Notes: generated by a model not told the origin, from the sequence alone. A stretch of DNA of 16,018 nt from Micavibrio sp. (GCA_027051315.1 JALTZE010000133.1:1-16018); one strand, 5' to 3'; shown: positions 8,608 to 15,940, numbered from the stretch's first letter. Program-made: numbers and translations.

Positions 8608-8737
8608 CAGGTTTATATTCCCTTTTATACATAAATATCGATAGATATACTACATCAAAGCTTCAAAAACTTAAAGCAAATTTACAGAAATGATAGCTAT
8701 ATAGTTCATGTAATAATAAAACTAGCTTATAATATTC

Positions 8738-9130
8738 TTAACATTTAAAGCATGATGTTGTAAGTTGCGGTCCTGTAACGTCCATAACAGCCATTCCCCC
8801 ATCAATAGTAGTTTTCATAATTTCATAAAACATAGGCATTGAAAGAAACGCACCTCCTAAAAAAAGACGTATAAGTCCCTGAGCAAGAGGAACATTATCG
8901 GGCTTTTCTACATGAGTTCTTATTTTTAACACCCCAAGTACCCCAAGAGCCAAACCACATAAATATGACAGTGCAGCAATAAAATTAGGCCATCCAGTTA
9001 TGGATAGAATAATATTTTCTCCTATTTTATTTATATCCGCAGCTCCCGCATATGACTCTTTTATATCTGATATTACACTAAGAGAGACTATAGTAGTAAG
9101 AACCCATACTCTTATCAAAAACTTATTCAT
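8738..9130 (-). CDS. DotP/IcmD-like small membrane protein, second copy
   Basis: The 130-residue product matches the size of Legionella IcmD (DotP), an inner-membrane part of the Dot/Icm machine. A signal-like hydrophobic segment (about 5-20) is followed by a conserved hairpin block at 43-110: a membrane helix containing LSYLCGLALGVLG, a charged loop KIRTHVEKP, then LIRLFLGGAFLSMP as a second helix. The same block is found in the next two genes upstream. The C-terminus differs from its paralogue by ending in SCFKC, with two cysteines. An AGGGGG ribosome-binding site at 9135-9140 supports the ATG at 9130. It lies 78 bp behind the other copy. Which of the two is the true orthologue of icmD cannot be told. 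Confidence 0.85.
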   Translation of the reverse strand: MNKFLIRVWVLTTIVSLSVISDIKESYAGAADINKIGENIILSITGWPNFIAALSYLCGLALGVLGVLKIRTHVEKPDNVPLAQGLIRLFLGGAFLSMPMFYEIMKTTIDGGMAVMDVTGPQLTTSCFKC

Positions 9131-9208
9131 AATACCCCCTTATCGTTCTAGCTAAAGAATAAGCTACGGATTCATAAAATCATGAACCCGTAACATTTCC
9201 GAATCAAA

Positions 9209-9592
9209 TTAAGGAGTATATGTAATATTTGATAAAGTACCTTGCCCTACAGCTGTAGTACTTGCTCCAAATGTATTAATCATAACGTCAAATAGCATTG
9301 GCAGTGAAAGTAAAGCACCACCAGCTAAAAGCCTTATTGCCCCATCTTTAAGAGGAGCATTTGATGGATTTTCCACATGATCCTTTATTTTTAATATTCC
9401 AAGCACACCAAGAGCGAGCCCAGCTATATATGAGAATGCATTAATAATCTGTGGAATGGTTGATATTGAAGTAACTACATTTTGTGAAACTGCCGTACCA
9501 TCACTAGCAAGAGCATCTGAACTGGTACCCACCATGGATAACATTGTTACAGCAACACTTAATTTTAGCATCTTTTCTTTAAATATGTTCAT
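9209..9592 (-). CDS. dotP: DotP/IcmD-like small membrane protein, first copy
   Basis: The 127-residue product has an N-terminal signal peptide with likely cleavage after ALA at residue 29. The DotP/IcmD hairpin block at 42-109 comprises SISTIP, a helix with FSYIAGLALGVLG, a charged loop KIKDHVENP, and a second helix with RLLAGGALLSLP. The block is nearly identical in plan to that of the 130-residue neighbour and to residues 71-138 of the dotE-like protein. An ideal Shine-Dalgarno (AGGAGGA at 9597-9603) lies about 5 bases before the ATG, the best in the operon, suggesting high output. It starts 22 bp after the dotE-like gene, as icmD follows icmC in Legionella. The symbol rests on that position. 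Confidence 0.87.
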   Translation of the reverse strand: MNIFKEKMLKLSVAVTMLSMVGTSSDALASDGTAVSQNVVTSISTIPQIINAFSYIAGLALGVLGILKIKDHVENPSNAPLKDGAIRLLAGGALLSLPMLFDVMINTFGASTTAVGQGTLSNITYTP

Positions 9593-9614
9593 ATTTTCCT
9601 CCTATACATGAACG

Positions 9615-10625
9615 TTAACTGAATATTACACCAAAGGTATCTAAACCCAAAGTAAATTGAACCGCATTTAACACGGAACCAATATTCACAGCAAGCGCAC
9701 CCCCAATTATGTGCGTAATTCCTGCCATGATAGAAGCTTGTCCATCTCCTTCCGCATATCCACGGATAATAAAGAAACCTCGTATAAAACTAACCCAACC
9801 AAGAATAACCATAAATCCAACTATAGAACCAATTACAGCGTTAATATGACCTTCCTGCTCTGCTGTCAAACCAGCTGTAGTTTGTAATACACCATATGTT
9901 GCATAATTATTCGATAGAAAAATAGAACCTGATACCGCAGCCATCATCGAATCTGCTGAAAGTAGAGCGGCTCCCGTGATAAAAGTCATCATGGTGCCAA
10001 GACCTCCAGGTCCTCTTGCTCCTTCTTGTGCAGTTTTAAGCAATCTAGATATACCAACCATTATCATAACTAAACCTGCAAGCCATGCAAATGAGCCTAT
10101 CAAAAATTGCATTGGCATCCATATATTGTCAATCAATGACACAAGCATAGTATCGAGACCTGAACCAGCAGCACCATTAACATTAAATCCTGATACTTCA
10201 CCTCGTGCTATCCCCCAATTCACACTTGTTTTTAAAGCATCAACTATTGTAGGAAGGGCTATAAACATACCACCTGCTAAAAACCTCTTTACAGGTTCCC
10301 ATAACGGAGTTTGCCCAGGGCTATCTATATGTTCTCTTAATTTGTGAAGTCCAAAAAAGCCCAATACCAAACCAAAAAGATAAGAAATAGCTACAAGAAA
10401 AGTTGGTAATGTACTAATAGAAATAACAAGGTTACACATGGCAAAGCCAATAGTACCAGCAGTACCACATCCACCAGCATTCATCCATTCATCATCATTT
10501 CCGAAAAGAGAGTCTAAAAGAGGCAAAGCATGTGCATTTTGAGCAAATAAAGGAGCAACCAAAACAGATAATAGTAATACAACCAGTGTATTCTTTAAAT
10601 ATTTTGTAATTTTATTTATATCCAT
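9615..10625 (-). CDS. dotE: DotE/IcmC-like polytopic membrane protein with an IcmD-like N-terminal module
   Basis: A product of about 336 residues, clearly longer than Legionella IcmC (DotE, about 190). I start it at ATG 10625; GTG 10631 is two codons earlier. Numbered from that GTG, there is a signal peptide with cleavage likely after AHA (about 35), then an IcmD-like block at 71-138 (ISYLFGLVLGFFG, HKLREHIDSPG, KRFLAGGMFIALP). A second helix-loop-helix unit follows at about 170-232 (FAWLAGLVMIMVG, then TGAALLSADSMM), and a third at about 264-326 (VGFMVILGWVSFIRG, then IIGGALAVNIGSV). The C-terminal two thirds fits DotE/IcmC. The gene is first in the block and lacks an obvious ribosome-binding site beyond a weak GTGG. 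The family call is inference from block structure and gene order. Confidence 0.82.
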   Translation of the reverse strand: MDINKITKYLKNTLVVLLLSVLVAPLFAQNAHALPLLDSLFGNDDEWMNAGGCGTAGTIGFAMCNLVISISTLPTFLVAISYLFGLVLGFFGLHKLREHIDSPGQTPLWEPVKRFLAGGMFIALPTIVDALKTSVNWGIARGEVSGFNVNGAAGSGLDTMLVSLIDNIWMPMQFLIGSFAWLAGLVMIMVGISRLLKTAQEGARGPGGLGTMMTFITGAALLSADSMMAAVSGSIFLSNNYATYGVLQTTAGLTAEQEGHINAVIGSIVGFMVILGWVSFIRGFFIIRGYAEGDGQASIMAGITHIIGGALAVNIGSVLNAVQFTLGLDTFGVIFS

Positions 10626-10802
10626 AACCACTAAACAAACCCAATTTATAAATTACTTTTCTACACTTATAATATTAAAACATATAATCAGCCTTATGTG
10701 CAAATTAAGCACCTTTTCTTAAACAAAATAATATATTAGACCCAAAATTTTAGCCTATCACATTATTATTTATCATTTTAATTAAAATAAAGTAAAAATC
10801 TT

Positions 10803-10847
10803 ACGTAAAATAGAATAAAGCACAGCATATTTTATAAACTGTGCCTT
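10803..10847 (-). terminator. intrinsic terminator of the acetyltransferase gene
   Basis: Read on the minus strand, AAGGCACAG and CTGTGCTTT pair as a stem of nine pairs, including one G-U, around a 13-base AT-rich loop. The stem is followed by a T-rich tract (TTTATTCTATTTT). It begins 5 bases after the TAG stop of the GNAT gene. It should separate that gene from the secretion genes downstream, implying that dotE has its own promoter at about 10632-10800. I could not fix that promoter. Confidence 0.75.
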
Positions 10848-10851
10848 ACAG

Positions 10852-11448
10852 CTATTGATATAAAGGATTATTAAGAACATACAAAGCCGAAATACGAGGA
10901 TTTCTTCCATTGGTTTCGACTATAGTTTTGCCGTGATTCTCATAACCAGACCTTAATAGAACATACTGATTTGCCAGATTCCCTTCGGCTGTAGTGGAGT
11001 ATATTTTTGATACCCCCAGCTCTTTAAAAGCAAATTTAGATATTGTATCAACCAATTTAACAGCAATTTTTTTACCATGATATTCTTTGGCTATTATATA
11101 TCCTATTTCAGCTTTCGTAGTTCCATCTATATCAGATTCAGGTCTTAATCCTATAACTGCAACTAATTTTTCAGACTCATTATCAAACAAACCTAAAAAT
11201 AGTTCAGTTCCTTCCTTGGCTTTAAGTTCAGAATTTTTACACCATGCTATTGCCTGTTCAGGATTATAATTATATGCAAATTTTGCAACCCATCTGGATA
11301 TATTTCTATCCTTTAATATATCATGTAGCTCAGAGCTTTGTGCCATGGTCAAAAGGCGTAAATGATAATTATTATTCATTGTTATTTGACGCCCCTGAGC
11401 AAAAGTTTTTATTGCTTCCCTAATATGTGGTGCCAATATATGTGCCAT
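10852..11448 (-). CDS. GNAT-family N-acetyltransferase (RimJ/RimL-like)
   Basis: The 198-residue product is a GCN5-related acetyltransferase that would move an acetyl group from acetyl-CoA to an amine; the substrate is unknown. A GNAT core follows an N-terminal extension of about 28 residues. Visible elements are strand FLGLFD ... LVAVIGLRPE, then EIGYIIAKEYHGKKIA at 114-129 (motif A, acetyl-CoA pyrophosphate loop), and N157 with YVLLRSGYENHG (motif B). The second glycine of the usual Q/RxxGxG/A loop is Lys. An AAGGAGAG ribosome-binding site 5 bases before the ATG fixes the start. It has its own terminator and is not obviously part of the secretion operon, although it reads in the same direction. 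Confidence 0.88.
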   Translation of the reverse strand: MAHILAPHIREAIKTFAQGRQITMNNNYHLRLLTMAQSSELHDILKDRNISRWVAKFAYNYNPEQAIAWCKNSELKAKEGTELFLGLFDNESEKLVAVIGLRPESDIDGTTKAEIGYIIAKEYHGKKIAVKLVDTISKFAFKELGVSKIYSTTAEGNLANQYVLLRSGYENHGKTIVETNGRNPRISALYVLNNPLYQ

Positions 11449-11544
11449 TTTTCTCTCCTTTAATCATAAGCACTTTAACCAAAGCCTTCTTTAAAAGCCG
11501 GAGAGATAACAATTTTAATTTTTAATTAGATTTTTGGGATTTTT

Positions 11545-11581
11545 ATTGTCAGCTTCCGGTTTTTATTTCCGAGCCGACAAT
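11545..11581 (+). promoter_or_regulatory. imperfect hairpin, possible antiterminator of the chorismate mutase leader
   Basis: ATTGTC at 11545-11550 pairs perfectly with GACAAT at 11576-11581. Inside, AGCTTCCGG pairs in part with CCGAGCC, leaving a T-rich loop. The 3' arm contains 11571-11576, which is also the 5' arm of the terminator stem. The two structures therefore cannot form together. This is the geometry of an attenuator, but no ligand or leader peptide can be identified. Confidence 0.4.
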
Positions 11582-11609
11582 CAAATTTTAAAGACTAGCG
11601 GCTCTTTTT
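11571..11609 (+). terminator. intrinsic terminator upstream of chorismate mutase
   Basis: GAGCCG (11571-11576) and CGGCTC (11599-11604) form a perfect six-pair, GC-rich stem with a 22-base loop, followed at once by TTTTT (11605-11609). The loop is long for a terminator. No plus-strand gene precedes it, because the neighbour to the left reads the other way. The terminated transcript would therefore be a leader RNA or a small RNA. Confidence 0.45.
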
Positions 11610-11779
11610 CACTGTTGCCATATGTTTAATAATTAGACAATCGCGCATATCAAAGCGAACATCATTATTTGATGTTGTGAACGACTTTTGTGATTTACGC
11701 CAGTTAAACAAGATAGCCTGCCTCTAAAATTAATTTACTAATTAATAAAAACACACTATGTTGCAGTATGTCAATATCT

Positions 11780-11796
11780 TTGTAATAAAATTACAA
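11780..11796. promoter_or_regulatory. 17-bp palindrome before the chorismate mutase gene
   Basis: TTGTAAT and ATTACAA are perfect inverted repeats around AAA, ending 16 bases before the chorismate mutase ATG and just ahead of its CAGGAA ribosome-binding site (11803-11808). It could be an operator for a dimeric regulator or a small hairpin in the leader. The arms are AT-rich, so chance occurrence is possible. Confidence 0.35.
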
Positions 11797-11812
11797 TAAA
11801 AGCAGGAAACAA

Positions 11813-12139
11813 ATGAAAAGCAGGGAAGAGCTGAAATATTATGAGCTTATGGAGCCATATAGAAAACGGATTGATAACCTTGATAAGGAGATAGTAAAAC
11901 TTTTTGCTGCTCGTATGGATATAATGAGAGAAGTTGCTCTATTTAAATATAAAAATAATATAGATGCCGTGCTTCCAGATAGAATAGAAATGGTAAAAGA
12001 CCATGTATGTCTATTATCAGAAAAATATGGGCTTAATCCGAATATGGTGCGTGATATATATACTATAATGATAGATGAGAGCTGTAAGACCGAAGATTCT
12101 ATAATTAATAACATTGATAATAACGGGAAAACAAAATGA
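11813..12139 (+). CDS. monofunctional chorismate mutase, AroQ class
   Basis: The enzyme rearranges chorismate to prephenate, the first committed step to phenylalanine and tyrosine. The 108-residue all-helical product fits the AroQ fold. Aligned by eye with the E. coli P-protein domain, Arg17, Arg34, Lys45, Arg57 and Ser90 match active-site residues Arg11, Arg28, Lys39, Arg51 and Ser84. Glu94 sits where E. coli has Gln88, as in the yeast enzyme. Ile58 sits where E. coli has Glu52, which is unusual and may reflect my ungapped alignment. A CAGGAA ribosome-binding site supports the ATG. The stop overlaps the rsmB start by 4 bp (ATGA), so the two are translationally coupled. Confidence 0.88.
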   Translation: MKSREELKYYELMEPYRKRIDNLDKEIVKLFAARMDIMREVALFKYKNNIDAVLPDRIEMVKDHVCLLSEKYGLNPNMVRDIYTIMIDESCKTEDSIINNIDNNGKTK

Positions 12140-13449
12140 AAGAGGGCATAAAAGCCAGAATAGTGGCTCTTAACATCTTAAAAGAAGTAACAGTAAAACA
12201 CAGAGCTCTTGATGATATATTAAAGTCAGATAAAGAGTATAGCTTACTAGATAACAGGGATAAATCTTTTTGCCGCATGTTGGTTTCTACTTGTTTACGT
12301 CGTTATGGACAAATCAACGATATTCTAAGACAAGCATTAAAAAAACCAGATAAAAAAATTAAACCACCTATAATATATAAGATTCTACAAATTGGTGTAA
12401 CTCAGATTATGTTTATGGATGTTCCTAATCACGCTGCTGTTGATATAACAGTTGAGCTTGCGGAAATTTATGGTGCTGGTGATAAAAAATCATTTGTAAA
12501 TGGCGTTTTAAGAACAGTTACAAGAGAAGGAGGAAAATGGAGCTCAAAACAAGATATACCAAGACTTAATACTCCTGATTGGCTTTTAAATGAATGGATT
12601 AAAGATTATGGTATAGCAACGACTATAGAAATCGGGCAAGCTAACATGGTTGAAGCTCCCCTAGATTTTACTATAAGGGATAATGATAGAATAGATGAAT
12701 GGGCTGAGATTCTTGACGGTAACATATTACCAACAGGAACAATCAGAAGACGCGAATCCTCTGGTGTCAATATAACTAATTTAGATGGTTTCGAAGCAGG
12801 AGCATGGTGGATTCAAGATATATCAGCATCACTGGCCGTTAAAATTATGGGTAATATTAATGGCAAAAAAATTGTTGATTTATGCGCTGCTCCAGGTGGC
12901 AAAACTATGCAGCTTGTAACAAATGGTGCTGATGTAATTGCTGTTGACCGCTCAGCCAGAAGAATGCAAAAACTCAAAGAAAATTTAGATAGAATAAATA
13001 TAACAGCAAATGTTAAAATTGAAATCGCCGATGCTCTTGCATGGCAAAGTAATGAAGATATTGATATTCTTCTTCTTGATGCACCATGTTCTGCTACAGG
13101 AACAATCAGAAGACATCCAGACCTTGTGCACATAAAAACCTATGAAGATATGGAAAAACTGGTTGATTTACAAAAAAGACTTCTAGATAACGCATTTTCA
13201 AAGCTAAAATCAGGTGGAATATTAATATATTGCACATGTTCTTTACAAAAAGATGAGGGCGAGAACCGTATAGAAGAATTTTTATCAAATAACAAAAAAG
13301 AAGCAAAAAGAATTCCCATTACAGCAGAAGAAATAGGAAAGATAGAAGGAATTATAAATGATAATGGCGATATAAGAATTATGCCATTTCACCTTGCTGC
13401 TATGGGGGGTATGGATGGATTTTTTATATCAAGAATTATGAAATTATAG
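12136..13449 (+). CDS. rsmB: 16S rRNA (cytosine-967-C5)-methyltransferase RsmB
   Basis: RsmB (Sun/Fmu) methylates C967 of 16S rRNA using S-adenosylmethionine. The 437-residue product has the expected two parts: an N-terminal NusB-like helical domain (about 1-135) and a C-terminal Rossmann methyltransferase. SAM motif I is [11 protein letters not shown] at 247-257. Motif IV is [11 protein letters not shown] at 312-322, with Cys318. Motif VI is YCTCSL at 365-370, with Cys368 as the expected nucleophile. The C-terminus [11 protein letters not shown] is typical. It overlaps the chorismate mutase gene by 4 bp. In many Alphaproteobacteria rsmB stands near a heparinase II/III-like gene, as here. Confidence 0.96.
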   Translation: MKEGIKARIVALNILKEVTVKHRALDDILKSDKEYSLLDNRDKSFCRMLVSTCLRRYGQINDILRQALKKPDKKIKPPIIYKILQIGVTQIMFMDVPNHAAVDITVELAEIYGAGDKKSFVNGVLRTVTREGGKWSSKQDIPRLNTPDWLLNEWIKDYGIATTIEIGQANMVEAPLDFTIRDNDRIDEWAEILDGNILPTGTIRRRESSGVNITNLDGFEAGAWWIQDISASLAVKIMGNINGKKIVDLCAAPGGKTMQLVTNGADVIAVDRSARRMQKLKENLDRINITANVKIEIADALAWQSNEDIDILLLDAPCSATGTIRRHPDLVHIKTYEDMEKLVDLQKRLLDNAFSKLKSGGILIYCTCSLQKDEGENRIEEFLSNNKKEAKRIPITAEEIGKIEGIINDNGDIRIMPFHLAAMGGMDGFFISRIMKL

Positions 13450-13559
13450 CTATATTTAGACATATAAAAATTGAAACTTATCCACAATATGTGCTATACA
13501 TTGATATGCAGTTCTGCTATCTACCCACAAATAGCCCATTTAGAAATAGAGTCTTTGTA

Positions 13560-14216
13560 ATGAACAAAAATATCAAAATAGCTCCATCAATATTATCAGC
13601 AGATTTTTCTATATTAGGACAAGAGGTCAAAGCAATAGACAAAGCAGGAGCAGATTATATTCACATAGATGTTATGGATGGACATTTTGTACCAAATATA
13701 ACTATAGGTCCTTGTGTGGTGAAAGATTTACGCAAATGTTCAAATAAAATATTTGATGTTCATTTAATGATACAGCCTGCCGACCCATATATCAAAGAAT
13801 TCTCTGATGCAGGTGCAGACATAATAACCATACACCAAGAAGCAGGTGCTCATTTGCATCGTTCTTTACAAACCATAAAATCACTGGGTAAAAAATGTGG
13901 AGTATCAATCAATCCATCAACTCCTGCAAATACTCTAATGCATGTAATGGATATGGTCGATTTAATACTTATTATGACGGTTAATCCTGGTTTTGGCGGG
14001 CAAAGCTTTATCCCTCTTTATGATAAGATAAAAGAAGTTAAAAATATGATAGATGTAAGCGATCGTAATATTGACCTAGAGATTGATGGCGGAGTAACCG
14101 CCGATAATGCCGATAAAATTATACAAGCAGGCGCAAATGTCTTGGTCGCAGGTTCAGCCATATTTAAAAATGGTTCAGAAAAATATGAGGAATCAATATT
14201 AGCTTTAAGGAAGTAA
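13560..14216 (+). CDS. rpe: ribulose-phosphate 3-epimerase
   Basis: Rpe interconverts ribulose 5-phosphate and xylulose 5-phosphate in the pentose phosphate pathway. From ATG 13560 the product has 218 residues, the normal family length. An in-frame GTG at 13491 would add 23 residues unlike the family, so I reject it. Family motifs are [10 protein letters not shown] at 7-16, [12 protein letters not shown] at 35-46, DVHLM at 66-70, [10 protein letters not shown] at 141-150, EIDGGVT at 174-180 and a phosphate-binding GSAIF near 198. Metal ligands His35, Asp37, His68 and Asp176 are all present. It stands 110 bp behind rsmB and 1 bp before the heparinase-like gene, so it is probably co-transcribed with the latter. 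Confidence 0.96.
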   Translation: MNKNIKIAPSILSADFSILGQEVKAIDKAGADYIHIDVMDGHFVPNITIGPCVVKDLRKCSNKIFDVHLMIQPADPYIKEFSDAGADIITIHQEAGAHLHRSLQTIKSLGKKCGVSINPSTPANTLMHVMDMVDLILIMTVNPGFGGQSFIPLYDKIKEVKNMIDVSDRNIDLEIDGGVTADNADKIIQAGANVLVAGSAIFKNGSEKYEESILALRK

Positions 14217-14217
14217 T

Positions 14218-15894
14218 ATGCCTATTTTAGATAATACAGGCAAAATAATTGAAAATATTAAGCAAAGAGCAGAAAAGAGGCTCTTTGATAGTTATTTATA
14301 CAATTGGTCTTTGGGCTGGGGAGATTTTAATAAATATAAGAATCATGAATTTACTGTAAATCTATCAAGCCCCGTTTCAGGAAATCCAGAAATAGGCAAA
14401 TATCTTTGTGAAGGAAGATTTATTCTTGGCAGTAATTCTATGGCTATTTATAACGATTGCTGGGAACCAATTGGAATTGATGAAAAATGGATATCACATA
14501 TACACGGATTTTCTTGGCTCAGGGATTTAAGGTCTTTGGGAGGAGATTTAGGAAGACAAACGGCAAGAGCTTATGTACTTAATTGGATAGAAAATTACCA
14601 AAAATGGTCAGAAAAAAGCTGGCGCCCTGATATTACAGGAAATAGGATAAAGAACTGGATATATTTTTATTCTTTTTTTGGAGAAAGTGCCGATGAATAT
14701 TTCCAGCAAAAATTTTTTATTTCATTAGAAAAACAAGCAAAACATCTTTCAAGAGCAATAACAGCAGAAGAAGGAGGAATAAATATCCTTTATGGTCTGC
14801 AAGGACTTTGTTTTGCTGGGATTGTTTTAAAAGACAGAGAATCTTGGATAGAGCAATCATTCGATATTCTAAAATTGGAAACTGCAAAACAGATTTTAAG
14901 TGATGGTATGCATATATCAAGAAATCCAAGCTTATTATTTGATGCAATAGCCATCTTTGTTGAATTAAAATCAGCATTGATAGCAGCAAAATATCCAGTT
15001 CCTGTATGGTTGCAACATGGATTGGATAGAATGGTTCCTGCCCTAAGATTTTTTATCTATCATGATAAAAATTTAGGATATTTTAATGGAAGCAAATATA
15101 TAAATGATGATTATCTAAACTATATTATATCACAGGCAAATATCAGAGCAAGAACCCTTAAATCATTACCTCATGGCGGATATGAAAGAATATCTGTGGA
15201 AAGAGGGCTTCTTATTATGGATACAGGCAATGCGCCCTCACCACCATATGATAAAACTTCCCATTCTGCGCCTTCATCATTTGAATATTCATATGGTAAA
15301 GACAGAATTATTGTAAATTGCGGACAGCATAGTACTAATATGGCGTGGAGCAATATGCTCAGAGGAACTGCAGCACATAGCAGTCTAACAATTGATGACC
15401 GTAACGCTTATGAAATTCTTAATGAAGGAAATATAGGAAGAAAAGCATCTAATATTTCCAGTAATCGCCATGAATATGACGAAGGAACGTTAATAGAATT
15501 ATCACATGATGGATATATGCCTATAAACGGTATAATACACAGGCGTAGCATATTCCTTAATAATGAGGGTGATAGCCTTAAAGGCGAAGAATATCTTACT
15601 TGCGTAACTGGTTTATCAAAACAAGCAGAAATTTCTTTACGCTTTCATCTTCATCATGACATAGACGCATTACTTACTAGAAGTGGAGAAGAAATAATCC
15701 TTAAAACAGCGTCTGGTAAAATTGGATACAGATTTAGAATTTTAGAAGCAAATATATCTAATTATAAGATTAAACTAGAAGATTCTATATATATGCTCAA
15801 AGAAGATATAGTTACAAAAAGTAAACAAATAATAATATCTGCCACCATGGATAATGACCATAGTTCAATATTATGGTCGCTTGATAAAGAGTAA
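14218..15894 (+). CDS. heparinase II/III family protein
   Basis: The 558-residue product matches the conserved alphaproteobacterial heparinase II/III-like protein in length. The N-terminal part (about 20-315) is helical, with GWGDF, SWLRDLRSLGG and DGMHISRNPSLLFD at 229-242, as in the alpha/alpha toroid of polysaccharide lyases. The C-terminal part (about 325-555) is the beta-sandwich Heparinase_II_III domain, with LLIMDTG at 331-337, FEYSYG at 355-360, and a His-containing segment RGTAAHSSLTIDDRNAYE. There is no signal peptide, so it is predicted to be cytoplasmic. The substrate is unknown. The ATG follows the rpe stop by one base (TAATATG). Confidence 0.92.
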   Translation: MPILDNTGKIIENIKQRAEKRLFDSYLYNWSLGWGDFNKYKNHEFTVNLSSPVSGNPEIGKYLCEGRFILGSNSMAIYNDCWEPIGIDEKWISHIHGFSWLRDLRSLGGDLGRQTARAYVLNWIENYQKWSEKSWRPDITGNRIKNWIYFYSFFGESADEYFQQKFFISLEKQAKHLSRAITAEEGGINILYGLQGLCFAGIVLKDRESWIEQSFDILKLETAKQILSDGMHISRNPSLLFDAIAIFVELKSALIAAKYPVPVWLQHGLDRMVPALRFFIYHDKNLGYFNGSKYINDDYLNYIISQANIRARTLKSLPHGGYERISVERGLLIMDTGNAPSPPYDKTSHSAPSSFEYSYGKDRIIVNCGQHSTNMAWSNMLRGTAAHSSLTIDDRNAYEILNEGNIGRKASNISSNRHEYDEGTLIELSHDGYMPINGIIHRRSIFLNNEGDSLKGEEYLTCVTGLSKQAEISLRFHLHHDIDALLTRSGEEIILKTASGKIGYRFRILEANISNYKIKLEDSIYMLKEDIVTKSKQIIISATMDNDHSSILWSLDKE

Positions 15895-15905
15895 TGGTAA
15901 TATTA

Positions 15906-15932
15906 TTGCAAGATTAATGTATCCAGTATAAT
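15906..15932 (+). promoter_or_regulatory. promoter-like sequence before the right-edge gene
   Basis: TTGCAA at 15906-15911 and a perfect TATAAT at 15927-15932 are separated by 15 bases, shorter than the optimal 17. The -10 lies in a small inverted repeat, GTATAA/TTATAC (15926-15939). In AT-rich DNA such matches occur by chance, so this is a weak call. Confidence 0.22.
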
Positions 15933-15940
15933 TTTATACG

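Larger units (their letters stand above)
11449..11812. other. 364-bp non-coding region between divergent genes
   Basis: This stretch separates the leftward acetyltransferase from the rightward chorismate mutase. No convincing protein gene is visible. It contains an imperfect hairpin (11545-11581), an intrinsic terminator on the plus strand that shares bases with it (11571-11609), a small perfect stem AACATCA/TGATGTT at 11658-11676, and a 17-bp palindrome just before the chorismate mutase ribosome-binding site (11780-11796). The 7-base sequence GACAATC occurs twice (11576 and 11636). I find no signatures of tmRNA, RNase P, SRP RNA or a T-box. A structured leader or a small RNA is the best reading. 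Confidence 0.6.

Noticed and set aside
10698..10712. GTGC and GCAC flanking AAATTAA upstream of dotE, a possible operator
   Set aside because: The arms are only 4 bp and the centre is not symmetric; too little to separate from chance.
11534..11629. Open frame with a Phe-Tyr-Phe run in the chorismate mutase leader, like an attenuator peptide
   Set aside because: It has no ATG, only TTG starts, no ribosome-binding site, and it runs through the terminator rather than ending before it, unlike known Phe or Tyr leader peptides.
11449..11812. tmRNA, SRP RNA, RNase P RNA or T-box in the long intergenic region
   Set aside because: I found none of their conserved sequences on either strand: no tmRNA ends or tag frame, no SRP apical loop, no RNase P core, no T-box sequence.
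13491..13559. N-terminal extension of rpe from GTG 13491
   Set aside because: The added 23 residues are unlike the family, and ATG 13560 gives the standard length and the usual distance to the [10 protein letters not shown] motif.
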